From Nitrospirota bacterium (GTDB lineage Bacteria; Nitrospirota; Nitrospiria; Nitrospirales; Nitrospiraceae), in the NCBI GenBank assembly GCA_040755395.1, contig JBFMAX010000001.1:62001-126000 (forward strand): a stretch of 64,000 bases of DNA, in the 5' to 3' direction. Within the stretch, counting starts at the first letter, position 1, and the number at the start of each line of letters is the position of its first letter. Both the position numbers and the translations under genes were made by a program. This document shows positions 29,916-40,423 of this stretch, piece by piece. The notes beneath the pieces are model-generated. The model made no database searches. It was not told where the DNA came from and saw only the letters and a program-made list of their open reading frames with translations.

Positions 29916-32734
29916 CGAATCGCCTCAACGCAGCGGTCGCAGAGAGTCGGATGGTCCGGGAACGTGCCGACCGCCGGCCGATAGTTCCAGCAGCGCTCGC
30001 ACTTCTCCCCGTCTGCCCGGACCACGATAACCTCGTGATCATCTGGAGGCCGGACTGTTGCGCCTGAACGCAATTCAACTTGAGAGCAAATGAACAAAGC
30101 GGGCAACTCAGGCTCGTAACCCTTGAGAAATTCGTAGAGTCCGCTGGTTCCTGTGACAACAACCTTGGCTTCGAGCGAAGAACCTATGAGTTTTTCCCTG
30201 CGTTGTTCCTCAAGCTTGGAAAGAACGGTGGTGCGGACACGGAGCAAATCATTCCACCGACTCGCCAATTTCTCGTCTGCCCACTTCCGATCCGCCTCCG
30301 GAAACGAGGTCAGATGCACGCTGTTCGCGCCGGCATCCTTGCGCGCCGCTTCCGGCAGCATGCGCCAGATCTCTTCCGCCGTGAAGCTGAGGATCGGGGC
30401 CATGAGTCTTGTCAGCGCCACTAAGACATCGAATAGCACCGTTTGCGAACCCCGGCGCAACGGGGAGTCCTTTCTGAACGTGTACAGCCGGTCTTTCAGA
30501 ATATCCAGGTAGACGGCGCTCAGGTCCACCGCGCAGAAGTTGTTCAGCGCGTGGAAGATCGTATGAAATTCAAAATCTTCATAGGCGCGCGTGACACGGG
30601 GGATCAACTCCCCGAGCCGCAGCAACGCCCACCGATCCAATTCCGGCAACCGTTCATAGGGGACCCGATGCTGCGCCGGGTCGAAGTCGTAGAGGTTGCT
30701 CAACAGGAACCGGCAGGTGTTGCGGATCTTCCGATAGGCCTCGATCAGGTGATTGAGAATCTCCTGGGAGATGCGAAGGTCTTCGCGATAGTCCTGGGCC
30801 GACACCCAGAGCCGAAGAATTTCCGCGCCGGATTGTTTGATCACATCTTGCGGCGCGACGACATTGCCGGCCGACTTGGACATCTTCTTCCCGGCCCCGT
30901 CGACCACGAATCCGTGAGTCAGCACGGACTGATAGGGCGCGCGGCGGTCCGTGACGACCCCGGCCAACAACGCGCTGTGGAACCACCCCCGGTGCTGATC
31001 GGATCCTTCAAGGTACAGATCGGCCGGCCACCATTTGCGCGGCTTGAGCACCGCGGCGTAGCTCACGCCCGATTCGAACCAGACGTCGAGGATGTCCCGT
31101 TCCTTTTCAAACGCCCGCCCCCCGCACGCCGGACACGTCGTCCCCGCCGGCAGCAACTCCGCGGCCGGTTTCTGGAACCACACATCGGCGCCGTGGATCT
31201 CGACAAGTCCGGCCACGTGGTCGATGATCTTGGGATCGGCCAACACGGTCCGGCAACCCGCGCAGGTAAAGCCCGGAATCGGCACGCCCCAGACGCGCTG
31301 CCGGGACAGGCACCAGTCCGGCCTGTTCTCGATCATGCCGTGGATCCGGTCCCGCCCCCACGGAGGAATCCACCGCACGCGCTCGATCTCGCCCAGGGTT
31401 TCCCGTCGCAGGTCGTTGATCTCCATCGAGACAAACCATTGCTCCGTCGCCCGGAAGATCACCGGGTTCTTGCAGCGCCAGCAGTGGGGATAGGAGTGGG
31501 TCAGCGAGCCGTGGCCCAACAATCGCCCGTTGGCTTTCAATCGCTCCACGATCGCCGGGTTGGCCTTGAACACATGCTGGCCGGCGAATTCCTTGATCGC
31601 TTCCGTGAAGCGACCGGCGTCGTCCACCGGCGCCAGAATCTCCAGCCGTTCGCCGGGCGAGGCGTTCGCGTTGTGGGCCAAGACCAACGCATAGTCCTCC
31701 TGCCCGTGTCCTGGCGCGATGTGGACGCAACCCGTACCCTGATCGAGCGTGACGAAGTCGCCGAGCAGAATCGGAGACAGACCCTGCGTCAACGGGCGCT
31801 GTGTCTCAAGACCTTCGAAGCCTTCACCGCCCCGTTTCACGCCCAGCACAGTGTAATTCGACAGGCTGCAAGCCTTGGCCACGCCGTCGAGCAGTTTCTG
31901 CGCGATGACAAGGACTTCGCGCCCGACCTTCACGAACGCGTACTCGATCTCCGGATGGAGGCAGACCGCTTGGTTGGCGGGTAGCGTCCAAGGCGTCGTA
32001 GTCCAGATCACGATCGAGACGCTCTCGACATCCGGGGGAAAATCGAGACGCAACGGCGAGGCGCTCGCCAAGACTTTGGGCGGACTCACCAACGGGAACT
32101 TCACATAAACCGACGGCGAAGTGTGATCCTCGTATTCGACTTCGGCTTCGGCCAAGGCGGTCTGATCGGTCGTGCACCAAAGCACCGGTTTGAGGCCTTT
32201 ATAGACCCCGCCGCGCTCGACGAACTTGCCGAACTCCCGCAGAATCGTCGCCTCGTAGGCCGGGTCCATCGTGAGATAAGGCCGCTGCCAGTCGCCCAAC
32301 ACGCCCAACCGTTGAAACTCTTCCCGCTGAATCTTGTAATACTTCTCGGCATAGTCGCGGCAGAGTTTGCGGATCGACGACGTGTCCAGGTCTTTCTTCT
32401 TCTCGCCCAGTTCCTTGAGCACCTGATGCTCGATCGGGAGGCCGTGGCAGTCCCACCCCGGCACATAGGGCACGTGGTAGCCGGCCATGGTCTTGGACTT
32501 GACGATGATGTCCTTGAGAATTTTGTTCAGCGCGTGGCCGATGTGGATGCGCCCGTTTGCATAGGGCGGCCCGTCATGCAAGATGTACAGCGGCCGTCCC
32601 TTACCCCTTTCTTGAATCTGCTCGTAGAGCCGTTCCCGCTCCCACCAGGCGAGCAATTCCGGCTCCCGTTGAGGCAGGTTGGCCTTCATCGGGAAATCGG
32701 TTTTGGGGAGGTTCAATGTGGCTTTATAGTCCAT
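29912..32734 (-). CDS. ileS: isoleucyl-tRNA synthetase
   Basis: Class I aminoacyl-tRNA synthetase charging tRNA-Ile. 940 aa, matching the bacterial length. HIGH-type motif PPYANGRIHIGHALNK (about 55-70), WDCHGLP, the editing domain in the middle, KMSKS loop GKKMSKSAGNV (about 608-618) and the C-terminal zinc site CERCWNY..CDRC. ATG 32734 gives the usual MDYKATLNLPKTDFPMKANLPQREP start; the longer frame reads into a word repeat. Confidence 0.98.
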   Translation of the reverse strand: MDYKATLNLPKTDFPMKANLPQREPELLAWWERERLYEQIQERGKGRPLYILHDGPPYANGRIHIGHALNKILKDIIVKSKTMAGYHVPYVPGWDCHGLPIEHQVLKELGEKKKDLDTSSIRKLCRDYAEKYYKIQREEFQRLGVLGDWQRPYLTMDPAYEATILREFGKFVERGGVYKGLKPVLWCTTDQTALAEAEVEYEDHTSPSVYVKFPLVSPPKVLASASPLRLDFPPDVESVSIVIWTTTPWTLPANQAVCLHPEIEYAFVKVGREVLVIAQKLLDGVAKACSLSNYTVLGVKRGGEGFEGLETQRPLTQGLSPILLGDFVTLDQGTGCVHIAPGHGQEDYALVLAHNANASPGERLEILAPVDDAGRFTEAIKEFAGQHVFKANPAIVERLKANGRLLGHGSLTHSYPHCWRCKNPVIFRATEQWFVSMEINDLRRETLGEIERVRWIPPWGRDRIHGMIENRPDWCLSRQRVWGVPIPGFTCAGCRTVLADPKIIDHVAGLVEIHGADVWFQKPAAELLPAGTTCPACGGRAFEKERDILDVWFESGVSYAAVLKPRKWWPADLYLEGSDQHRGWFHSALLAGVVTDRRAPYQSVLTHGFVVDGAGKKMSKSAGNVVAPQDVIKQSGAEILRLWVSAQDYREDLRISQEILNHLIEAYRKIRNTCRFLLSNLYDFDPAQHRVPYERLPELDRWALLRLGELIPRVTRAYEDFEFHTIFHALNNFCAVDLSAVYLDILKDRLYTFRKDSPLRRGSQTVLFDVLVALTRLMAPILSFTAEEIWRMLPEAARKDAGANSVHLTSFPEADRKWADEKLASRWNDLLRVRTTVLSKLEEQRREKLIGSSLEAKVVVTGTSGLYEFLKGYEPELPALFICSQVELRSGATVRPPDDHEVIVVRADGEKCERCWNYRPAVGTFPDHPTLCDRCVEAIR

Positions 32735-32737
32735 GCC

Positions 32738-32812
32738 CGTAAGGCGTAAAGAGTTAGGCGTGTGGGGATCGGCCTCGTCCCCCTTACGCTTCACGCCTCA
32801 CGCTTCACGATT
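32738..32812. repeat. family-B word-repeat element between nadA and ileS
   Basis: Left arm GTAAGGCGTAAAGAGTTAGGCGTG and right arm CTTACGCTTCACGCCTCACGC (partial) pair round GGGGATCGGCCTCGTCCCC, itself a small hairpin. It spans the gap between the nadA stop (32816) and the ileS start (32734). Confidence 0.7.
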
Positions 32813-32815
32813 CGG

Positions 32816-33925
32816 TTAGCTGATACTCATCATCCGTTCCAGCGCCACCTTCGCCCAGGCTTTTTCATCTTGCGGCACGACGATGCGGTTGACCACGTGC
32901 CCTTCGGCCAGGTTTTCCATCGCCCAGCAGAGGTGGGGGGCATCGATGCGGAACATGGTGGCGCATTGGCAGACGGTCGAAGAGAGGAAAAACACCCGCT
33001 TGTCGGCCTGCTCCCGCTTGAGGCGATTGACCAGATTCAACTCCGTACCGACGGCCCAGGTCGTCCCGGGCGGGGCGGAGCGGACCGTGCGGATGATGAA
33101 TTCCGTCGAGCCGACAAGATCGGCCTTGTTGACGACGTCCTCATGGCATTCAGGGTGGACGATGACCGTGCCGTCCGGGTATTGCCTGCGGAAATAATCC
33201 ACGTGGGCAGGTTGGAACATCTGGTGCACGCTGCAATGGCCCTTCCACAGAATCAGCTTCGCCCGTTGAATCGCATCGCGCGTATTCCCGCCGTTCGGCA
33301 TATACGGGTCCCACACGATCATCTGCTCGCGCGGCAGCCCCATCTTGTTGGCGGTGTTGCGCCCCAAATGCTCGTCGGGGAAGAAGAGAATCTTCTCACG
33401 CCGCGCCCAGGCCCACTCCATCACCGCGCGCGCGTTCGATGAGGTGCACGTGATGCCGCCGTGCTCGCCGCAAAAGGCTTTGAGCACCGCGGCGGAGTTG
33501 ACATAGACCACCGGCAGGACGGTGTCTTCGACCGGAAGGATCCGGCCCAAAGCCTCCCAACACTGGTCCACTTGTTCGATCGCCGCCATGTCCGCCATCG
33601 AGCAGCCCGCCGCCAGATCGGGCAGGATCACAGTCTGATTCGAACGGCTCAGAATATCGGCCGTTTCCGCCATGAAGTGAACGCCGCAGAAGACCACGTA
33701 CGGCCGTTCGGCGTGTTCGGCGGCCTGTTTGGCGAGCAGCAGCGAGTCGCCGCGAAAATCGGCGTGCTCGATGACTTCATCCCGTTGATAGTTATGCCCC
33801 AGCACCATGACCTGATCGCCTAGGGCGCGTTTCGCCGCAGTCGTACGGGCGAACAGCTCTTCGGCGGACAACGTCTGATACTCCGTGATGGGTCGGGGCA
33901 GCGAAGCGACGGATTTCACAGACAC
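32816..33925 (-). CDS. nadA: quinolinate synthase
   Basis: 4Fe-4S enzyme condensing iminoaspartate and dihydroxyacetone phosphate in NAD synthesis. 369 aa. Family blocks GHNYQRDEVIEHADFRGDSL, CSMADMA, VNSAAVLKAFC..GGITCTSSNA, HPECHEDV, GTELNLVNRL and CATMFRI are present, with the three conserved cluster cysteines. GTG start (MSVKSVASL). It has its own promoter and forms, with ileS-lspA, a minus-strand run. Confidence 0.96.
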   Translation of the reverse strand: MSVKSVASLPRPITEYQTLSAEELFARTTAAKRALGDQVMVLGHNYQRDEVIEHADFRGDSLLLAKQAAEHAERPYVVFCGVHFMAETADILSRSNQTVILPDLAAGCSMADMAAIEQVDQCWEALGRILPVEDTVLPVVYVNSAAVLKAFCGEHGGITCTSSNARAVMEWAWARREKILFFPDEHLGRNTANKMGLPREQMIVWDPYMPNGGNTRDAIQRAKLILWKGHCSVHQMFQPAHVDYFRRQYPDGTVIVHPECHEDVVNKADLVGSTEFIIRTVRSAPPGTTWAVGTELNLVNRLKREQADKRVFFLSSTVCQCATMFRIDAPHLCWAMENLAEGHVVNRIVVPQDEKAWAKVALERMMSIS

Positions 33926-33976
33926 CTCGATTGGTTCCCACCGGATCGGCGTCGGCGCGCGGCTGAGTATGCGGGC

Positions 33977-34005
33977 ATTCTACGACAGAGCCTGCCGACA
34001 ATCAA
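33977..34005 (-). promoter_or_regulatory. sigma70-type promoter of nadA
   Basis: Minus-strand TTGATT (34005-34000), 17-nt spacer, TAGAAT (33982-33977), about 50 nt before the nadA start. Confidence 0.55.
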
Positions 34006-34078
34006 TGTGAAGGGACTGCGAAAAAGCCCTATTGGGGCTGATGGAGCAGGAGCCCCAGGCGCAGGGTCCAAATGCCGA

Positions 34079-34107
34079 TTGACTCTGATCGCGGAGGCGG
34101 GTACGAT
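34079..34107 (+). promoter_or_regulatory. sigma70-type promoter of the thiC leader
   Basis: TTGACT (34079-34084), 17-nt spacer, TACGAT (34102-34107), just upstream of the TPP riboswitch. Confidence 0.6.
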
Positions 34108-34117
34108 CCGATGCATC

Positions 34118-34205
34118 ATAGCTAGGGGAGCCACTCGGCTGAGAGTCCGCCTGCCGGACGACCCTCAGAACCTGACCTGGATAATACCAGCGTAGGGAAG
34201 CGGAG
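34118..34205 (+). ncRNA. TPP riboswitch (THI element)
   Basis: The aptamer core is clear: AGGGGAGCC..CGGCTGAGA near 34124-34146, then GACCCTCAGAACCTGACCTGG (split at 34158-34178) and ATACCAGCGTAGGGAAGC near 34184. These are the conserved CTGAGA and pyrophosphate-helix motifs. A strong terminator follows at 34230-34258, so TPP binding should cause early termination before thiC. A stem paired to both could not be resolved by eye. Confidence 0.95.
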
Positions 34206-34229
34206 AGAGCGTTGATGTCCGGCGACTCA

Positions 34230-34258
34230 GCCGCACCCCTGTCACGGTGCGGCTTTTT
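34230..34258 (+). terminator. riboswitch expression-platform terminator
   Basis: GCCGCACC (34230-34237), 8-nt loop, GGTGCGGC (34246-34253) and TTTTT: a perfect intrinsic terminator between the TPP aptamer and thiC. Confidence 0.9.
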
Positions 34259-34278
34259 AGTTTGGACGCAGTAAATCG

Positions 34279-36286
<2,008 letters not shown>

Positions 36287-36292
36287 GAACCT

Positions 36293-36360
36293 GGCAAGAG
36301 GCACGAGGCAAGGGGCGAGCGGATTGACCTCTCGCCTCTAGCCCCTTGCCCCTAGCCCCC
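36293..36360 (+). repeat. family-A word-repeat element between thiC and thi4
   Basis: GGCAAGAGGCACGAGGCAAGGGGC faces CCTCTCGCCTCTAGCCCCTTGCC (partial) across GGATTGA. It begins 7 nt after the thiC stop. Confidence 0.7.
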
Positions 36361-36373
36361 ATGGAGTGCCATC

Positions 36374-37174
36374 ATGGCCAAACCCAAACCCTCCCCTTTG
36401 CGCGAACGAGACATCACCCGGCAGATCGCGCGGGAATACTACAAGGAGTTCGATCAGCTCATCGAGAGCGACGTCATCGTCGTCGGCGCCGGACCCTCGG
36501 GCTTGATCTGCGCCCATGATCTGGCCGCGATGGGCTTCCGCACGTTGGTCGTCGAGCAGGCCCTCGCCTTGGGAGGCGGCTTCTGGTCCGGCGGCTATCT
36601 GATGAACAAGGCGACGATCTGCGCGCCGGCCAATGAAATCCTCGAGGAGATCGGCGTGCCCTGCAAACAGGTCAAGGACTGCGACGGCATGTATATCGTG
36701 GACCCGCCGCACGCGACCGGCGCTTTGATCGCCGCCGCGTACAAGGCGGGCGCCAAGATCATGAACCTGACGCGGGTCGTGGACTTGATTCTCCGGAACG
36801 ACGGCTTATTGGAAGGGGTCGTGGTCAATAACACGACCGCCGAGATGGCGGGTCACGACGTGATTCACGTGGACCCGATCGCCCTGGAAAGCAAGGTGGT
36901 GGTGGACGCCACAGGCCACGACGCCGTGGTGGTGGACCTGCTCCACAAGCGGAACCTCTACAAGCCGGTGCCGGGCAACGGCGCCATGTGGGTTTCCCGC
37001 TCGGAGGAAGAAGTCATGGACCGGACCGGCGAAGTCTATCCCAATTGCTTCGTGGTAGGATTAGCTGTAGCGGCCGTGTACGGCACCCCGCGCATGGGCC
37101 CGGCCTTCGGCTCCATGTTGCTCTCCGGCCGGTACGGAGCGGAGCTCATTAAGAAAAAAATAAAACAAGAGTGA
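36374..37174 (+). CDS. thi4: sulfide-dependent thiazole synthase, Thi4/Thi1 family (His type)
   Basis: Makes the ADP-thiazole precursor of thiamin from NAD and glycine. 266 aa with a Rossmann motif VVGAGPSGL (about 36-44), GGGFWSGGYLMN, and a C-terminal GMAV-like GLAVAAVYGTPRMGPAFGSMLLSG. Yeast Thi4 donates sulfur from an active-site cysteine and so works once. Here the equivalent position in VIHVDP is His165, as in archaeal catalytic Thi4 enzymes that use free sulfide. GGAG is 8 nt before ATG. The stop TGA is part of a GTGATTAAG repeat word. Confidence 0.93.
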   Translation: MAKPKPSPLRERDITRQIAREYYKEFDQLIESDVIVVGAGPSGLICAHDLAAMGFRTLVVEQALALGGGFWSGGYLMNKATICAPANEILEEIGVPCKQVKDCDGMYIVDPPHATGALIAAAYKAGAKIMNLTRVVDLILRNDGLLEGVVVNNTTAEMAGHDVIHVDPIALESKVVVDATGHDAVVVDLLHKRNLYKPVPGNGAMWVSRSEEEVMDRTGEVYPNCFVVGLAVAAVYGTPRMGPAFGSMLLSGRYGAELIKKKIKQE

Positions 37175-37254
37175 TTAAGTAACTGGTGATTAAGTGATTG
37201 AAGCGCCGAATCACTTAGTTGCCAATCGCTCAATCACGAATCACTCAATCGCTT
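37172..37254. repeat. family-F word-repeat element (GTGATTAAGTGATT)
   Basis: GTGATTAAGTAACTGGTGATTAAGTGATTG (interrupted) faces CAATCGCTCAATCACGAATCACTC across a short spacer. The first word contains the thi4 stop codon. Confidence 0.65.
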
Positions 37255-37260
37255 CTGACC

Positions 37261-37776
37261 ATGGACCTTCAGGATTTCTTAATACAGGGCGAGGGCAGCG
37301 AAGAGGACAAGAAGGAAGCCTGGAATCTGTTCCAGCGGGCGTACGAACACCAGATGAAAGGCGATCTTGAGGAAGCGGTCCGGCTGTACAAGAAGTCCAT
37401 CGAAACCCATCCGACCGCCGAGGCGTATACCTTCCTGGGGTGGACCTACAGTTTCATGGGCAGACTCGACGAAGCGATCGAGGAATGCCATAAGGCCATC
37501 GCGCAAGACCCGGATTTCGGCAATCCCTACAATGACATCGGCGCCTACCTGATCGAGAAGGGCCAGTTCGACGAAGCCATTCCCTGGTTCGAGAAGGCCA
37601 TGCAGGCCAGACGATACGAAAGCCCCGCCTTTCCTCATCTCAATCTCGGACGGGTCTATGAACGCAAGGGCCGCTGGAACGACGCGATCGAGTGTTATAA
37701 AAAGGCGCTGGCGCTCAACCCTAATTACGCGCTGGCCAAGCGCGCGCTCGGACGCCTCATCAGCATGATGAACTGA
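37261..37776 (+). CDS. TPR-repeat protein
   Basis: 171 aa, ATG 37261. Four tetratricopeptide repeats can be read: AYEHQMKGDLEEAVRLYKKSIETHP, AYTFLGWTYSFMGRLDEAIEECHKAI, PYNDIGAYLIEKGQFDEAIPWFEKAM and LGRVYERKGRWNDAIECYKKALALNP. These scaffolds mediate protein contacts. No signal peptide is present, so it is cytoplasmic. The specific partner is unknown. It precedes the receiver-like gene, separated by a word-repeat arm. Confidence 0.85.
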   Translation: MDLQDFLIQGEGSEEDKKEAWNLFQRAYEHQMKGDLEEAVRLYKKSIETHPTAEAYTFLGWTYSFMGRLDEAIEECHKAIAQDPDFGNPYNDIGAYLIEKGQFDEAIPWFEKAMQARRYESPAFPHLNLGRVYERKGRWNDAIECYKKALALNPNYALAKRALGRLISMMN

Positions 37777-37783
37777 AACCGGC

Positions 37784-37930
37784 GGTCTATCTGGTCTGTC
37801 TCGTCTATCTGGTCCGTTTGGTTGGGGAAAAGGCGCATCAGGTGGTCCGGCTGCGAGGCTGCGTGCGGGTGCACAGATGACGACGAATCATAACAAGACA
37901 GACCAGAAAGACCGGACAGACCAAAAGACC
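37784..37930. repeat. family-G word-repeat element overlapping a coding region
   Basis: Left arm 37784-37820 (GGTCTATCTGGTCTGTC..TATCTGGTCCGTTTGG) and right arm 37895-37930 (AGACAGACCAGAAAGACC, GGACAGACC) are complementary. The left arm begins 8 nt after the TPR-gene stop. The right arm is the N-terminal coding sequence of the next gene (codons 7-18). Confidence 0.65.
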
Positions 37931-38308
37931 ATTTTAGTCGCCGTCAACGACATCTTCTTCTACACCAAAATCCGCGATGCGCTGTTGCCGAACGGCTACA
38001 CATTGGAGCGAGTCCGGACGCTGGACGAGGTGCCGCAGAAGCTGTCCGCGTTGCGTCCCACGGCCATGATCGTGAACATGAACGACCCTTCGCTGGATGC
38101 CTTTCGGGCGCTGGAGACGGTCAGAGGCGGCAACAGCTTGCGGTCCATGCCGATCCTGGCCTTCGCCAATCACGAAGAGGTGGAGACCTGGAAACGGGCC
38201 AAGGAGTTGGGCGTCACCAAGATCGTGTCCAGGAATGAATTCTCGGCGAGGACGCGGGAATTGATCAACGAGTTAATGAGCAAACAGCCAACAGCGAGCA
38301 GCGAGTAG
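37877..38308 (+). CDS. receiver-like protein with repeat-derived ends
   Basis: 143 aa. Residues 19 to about 135 look like a response-regulator receiver fold: ILVAVNDIFFYTKIRDALLPNGY, MIVNMNDPSLDAFRALE and PILAFANHEEVETWKRAKELGVTKIVSRNEF. The phosphoacceptor is expected in NMNDPS but the acidic pocket is incomplete, so it may not be phosphorylated. Residues 7-18 (KTDQKDRTDQK) come from the family-G arm. The C-terminal SKQPTASSE and the stop codon come from the family-C arm that follows. Confidence 0.75.
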   Translation: MTTNHNKTDQKDRTDQKTILVAVNDIFFYTKIRDALLPNGYTLERVRTLDEVPQKLSALRPTAMIVNMNDPSLDAFRALETVRGGNSLRSMPILAFANHEEVETWKRAKELGVTKIVSRNEFSARTRELINELMSKQPTASSE

Positions 38309-38353
38309 CTCCAACCACTGGGCTACGAGCTATTGGCTATGTGCTACTCGCTC
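38280..38353. repeat. family-C word-repeat element overlapping a stop codon
   Basis: GCAAACAGCCAACAGCGAGC..GAGTAGC (38280-38309) faces GGCTACGAGC..GGCTATGTGCTACTCGC (38321-38352). The left arm encodes the last 9 residues and the TAG stop of the receiver-like gene; the right arm runs up to the ygfZ start. Confidence 0.65.
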
Positions 38354-39460
38354 ATGCGCAAAATGAAACACTCCCTTCTCCAAGACCAGCACGCGAAACT
38401 GGGCGCCGTTTTTGAAGAGGTCGCCGGTTGGACCATGCCCGCGCACTACGGCGATGTGCGGGCCGAGCACGGGGCCGTGCGCCGGGTGGTCGGCCTCGCG
38501 GACCTGTCGCATCGAGGCCAAGTCCGCGTCACCGGCGAGGATCGGATCAAATGGCTGCAGAGCGTGATCAGCAACGACATCCTGTCGCTCTCAGTCGGCC
38601 AGGGCGCCTATTCCAGCTTGCTGACCCACAAGGGCAAGATGCTCACGTATTTCCGGGTCTACCTGCTGGCCGACTCGGTCATGCTCGAAGACGTCGGCGA
38701 GATCGGCGAGAGCACGTTTCAGGCCCTGCGCAAGTTTCTCCTGTTCGGCACGAAGGCCAAGCTGGAGAATTGCGCGGAAAGCTGGGGGCTCCTGCTGATC
38801 AGCGGTCCGAAGGCGCCGGAGGTACTCAAGGCGGCCTTCAAGGTCGAGGTCGGCCATCTCCGGCCGCTGCATGTCCTGACTCACCGGATCGGCGGCCTGC
38901 CGGCCTTGCTCATCCGTACCGAAGAGACCGGCGAGACCGATATCGAGATCATGATCTCCGCAGACGGCGTGCAGACTGCGTGGGAAGCGCTCATGCAGGC
39001 CGGCCTACCGTTCGGCATCAGGCCGTTCGGCGGTCATGCGAGGGAAGCGCTGCGTCTGGAAGCGGGATTGCCGAAGGCCGGTCCGGATCTCAACGAGGAC
39101 ATCGTGCCGCCTGAAGCGAATCTTGAAGGCAAAGCGTTCAGTCTCACCAAAGGCTGCTATCCCGGCCAGGAAGTCGTCGCCAGGATGGACACCTATGGCA
39201 GCGTGCGGCGGCGGTTGGTCGGCTTGGTGTTGAAGGAGCCGGTCATTCCGCCGAGAGGCGCCAAGCTCTTCAGCGGCGAGCGGGAAGTCGGCTGGATCAG
39301 CAGCGCCACCTACTCACCGCAACTCGACAGCGTCATCGCGTTCGGATTTCCGCTCCGCGATTTCACCAAACCGGACACCGCGCTCACGGTCGACATCAAT
39401 GGCCGGCGCTACGACGCCACGGTCCGACCGCTCCCGTTTTACGCCCGACCTGCGGGTTAG
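38354..39460 (+). CDS. ygfZ: folate-binding YgfZ / GcvT-like protein
   Basis: 368 aa from ATG 38354 (38363 is as likely). GcvT-like N-terminus (LGAVFEEVAGWTMPAHYGDVRAEH..VVGLADLSHRG), and the YgfZ signature LTKGCYPGQEVVAR (about 260-273) with its reactive cysteine. YgfZ uses tetrahydrofolate to support repair or assembly of some Fe-S enzymes. It is not the glycine cleavage T-protein, because that lacks KGCYxGQE. Convergent with, and overlapping by 4 nt, the lipoprotein gene that follows. Confidence 0.9.
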   Translation: MRKMKHSLLQDQHAKLGAVFEEVAGWTMPAHYGDVRAEHGAVRRVVGLADLSHRGQVRVTGEDRIKWLQSVISNDILSLSVGQGAYSSLLTHKGKMLTYFRVYLLADSVMLEDVGEIGESTFQALRKFLLFGTKAKLENCAESWGLLLISGPKAPEVLKAAFKVEVGHLRPLHVLTHRIGGLPALLIRTEETGETDIEIMISADGVQTAWEALMQAGLPFGIRPFGGHAREALRLEAGLPKAGPDLNEDIVPPEANLEGKAFSLTKGCYPGQEVVARMDTYGSVRRRLVGLVLKEPVIPPRGAKLFSGEREVGWISSATYSPQLDSVIAFGFPLRDFTKPDTALTVDINGRRYDATVRPLPFYARPAG

Positions 39461-40344
39461 AAGGACACCACCTGCTCGTCCGGCAGTCGCCGCTCGCGGA
39501 GGTGCGTGCGAGTCAGTCCCGCATCGAGCAGCGAATCACCCAGCCCCTCCATCGCCGCGGCCAAATTGAGCCGAAGCTGAACCTCCTTCTTTTTCCGGTC
39601 CTCTTCCGGAACTTCTTTTAGGCGCCCCCGCGTGTAGATCGCGACTTCCGTCTCGTGCCAGACGACCGCGCCGGTGACAGGATCGATCGCCGACGCTTCC
39701 ACGCGGACCGGGCGAAAGGCCACACCGAACACATAACCTCCTCCGAACCAGACCGGCATGCCGGTCAAAAGCTCAAAGCCCACATTGCCGAGAATCGCGG
39801 CCGGATTCCAGGCCGTAGCCAACCCGAGCGCGACCGACTCCCAGGTCATGTCCGCGAGCATGCCTCCCGCGAGCCACTGCCAGCGGACCTTGCCGTAGTC
39901 CTGCACCACGCCGGTAACGAGAAGGTCGGCTCCAAGCCGCACACGCAGGCGATGCAGGTGTTCAGGTGAAAACGGCTCCGTGGTCGCGATACCGAGTTCG
40001 CCCAACACCCGATCCGTTTCTTCCAATGAGATCAGCGCATAGACGCGCTGATCGGCCAGCCTGGCATACATCAGTCGACGCGCGTCGTCACTGATCTGTC
40101 CGACCGCCCGTGCAACCAACCGCGGCTCTTCCTCCGGCTCGAGGTCTCCGTTCACACTCTGAATGGACGACAAGCTTGTGATTTCAACGCCCATCGCGAA
40201 CGGCAGCACGGCAACCCTGGGCGGGTCAGCCGGCGGCGGATCAGGCTTCGCTTCGGACCTCAACCCAACGCATCCGGCCAGACCGAAGGACAGACCGACC
40301 ATGACGGCGCATACGGCCAAGCTGATCGTGCTTGTGCTATGCAT
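39457..40344 (-). CDS. lipoprotein of unknown function
   Basis: 295 aa with lipobox GLAGC (cysteine near 25). After a Pro/Asp linker the fold begins RVAVLPFAMG and contains ADLLVTGVVQDYGKVRWQW, a pattern seen in curli-type CsgG/DUF799-like and other 'AVLPF' lipoproteins that bind at the outer membrane. A strand-rich GGGYVFGVAFRPVRVEASAIDPVTGAVVWHETEV follows. I cannot assign it to a family firmly. GGGAG stands 8 nt before ATG. Confidence 0.75.
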   Translation of the reverse strand: MHSTSTISLAVCAVMVGLSFGLAGCVGLRSEAKPDPPPADPPRVAVLPFAMGVEITSLSSIQSVNGDLEPEEEPRLVARAVGQISDDARRLMYARLADQRVYALISLEETDRVLGELGIATTEPFSPEHLHRLRVRLGADLLVTGVVQDYGKVRWQWLAGGMLADMTWESVALGLATAWNPAAILGNVGFELLTGMPVWFGGGYVFGVAFRPVRVEASAIDPVTGAVVWHETEVAIYTRGRLKEVPEEDRKKKEVQLRLNLAAAMEGLGDSLLDAGLTRTHLRERRLPDEQVVSF

Positions 40345-40423
40345 CGGACAACTCCCTTCGCGTGCGAAACAGACGATGAGCGGACGTGAGCCGGTCTAAG
40401 CTTGAAGAAACCGGCCCACAGGC

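Noticed and set aside
36293-36360. Word-repeat elements considered as CRISPR arrays
   Set aside because: Repeats are 8-12 nt, degenerate and arranged as two complementary arms; there are no regular unique spacers and no cas genes.
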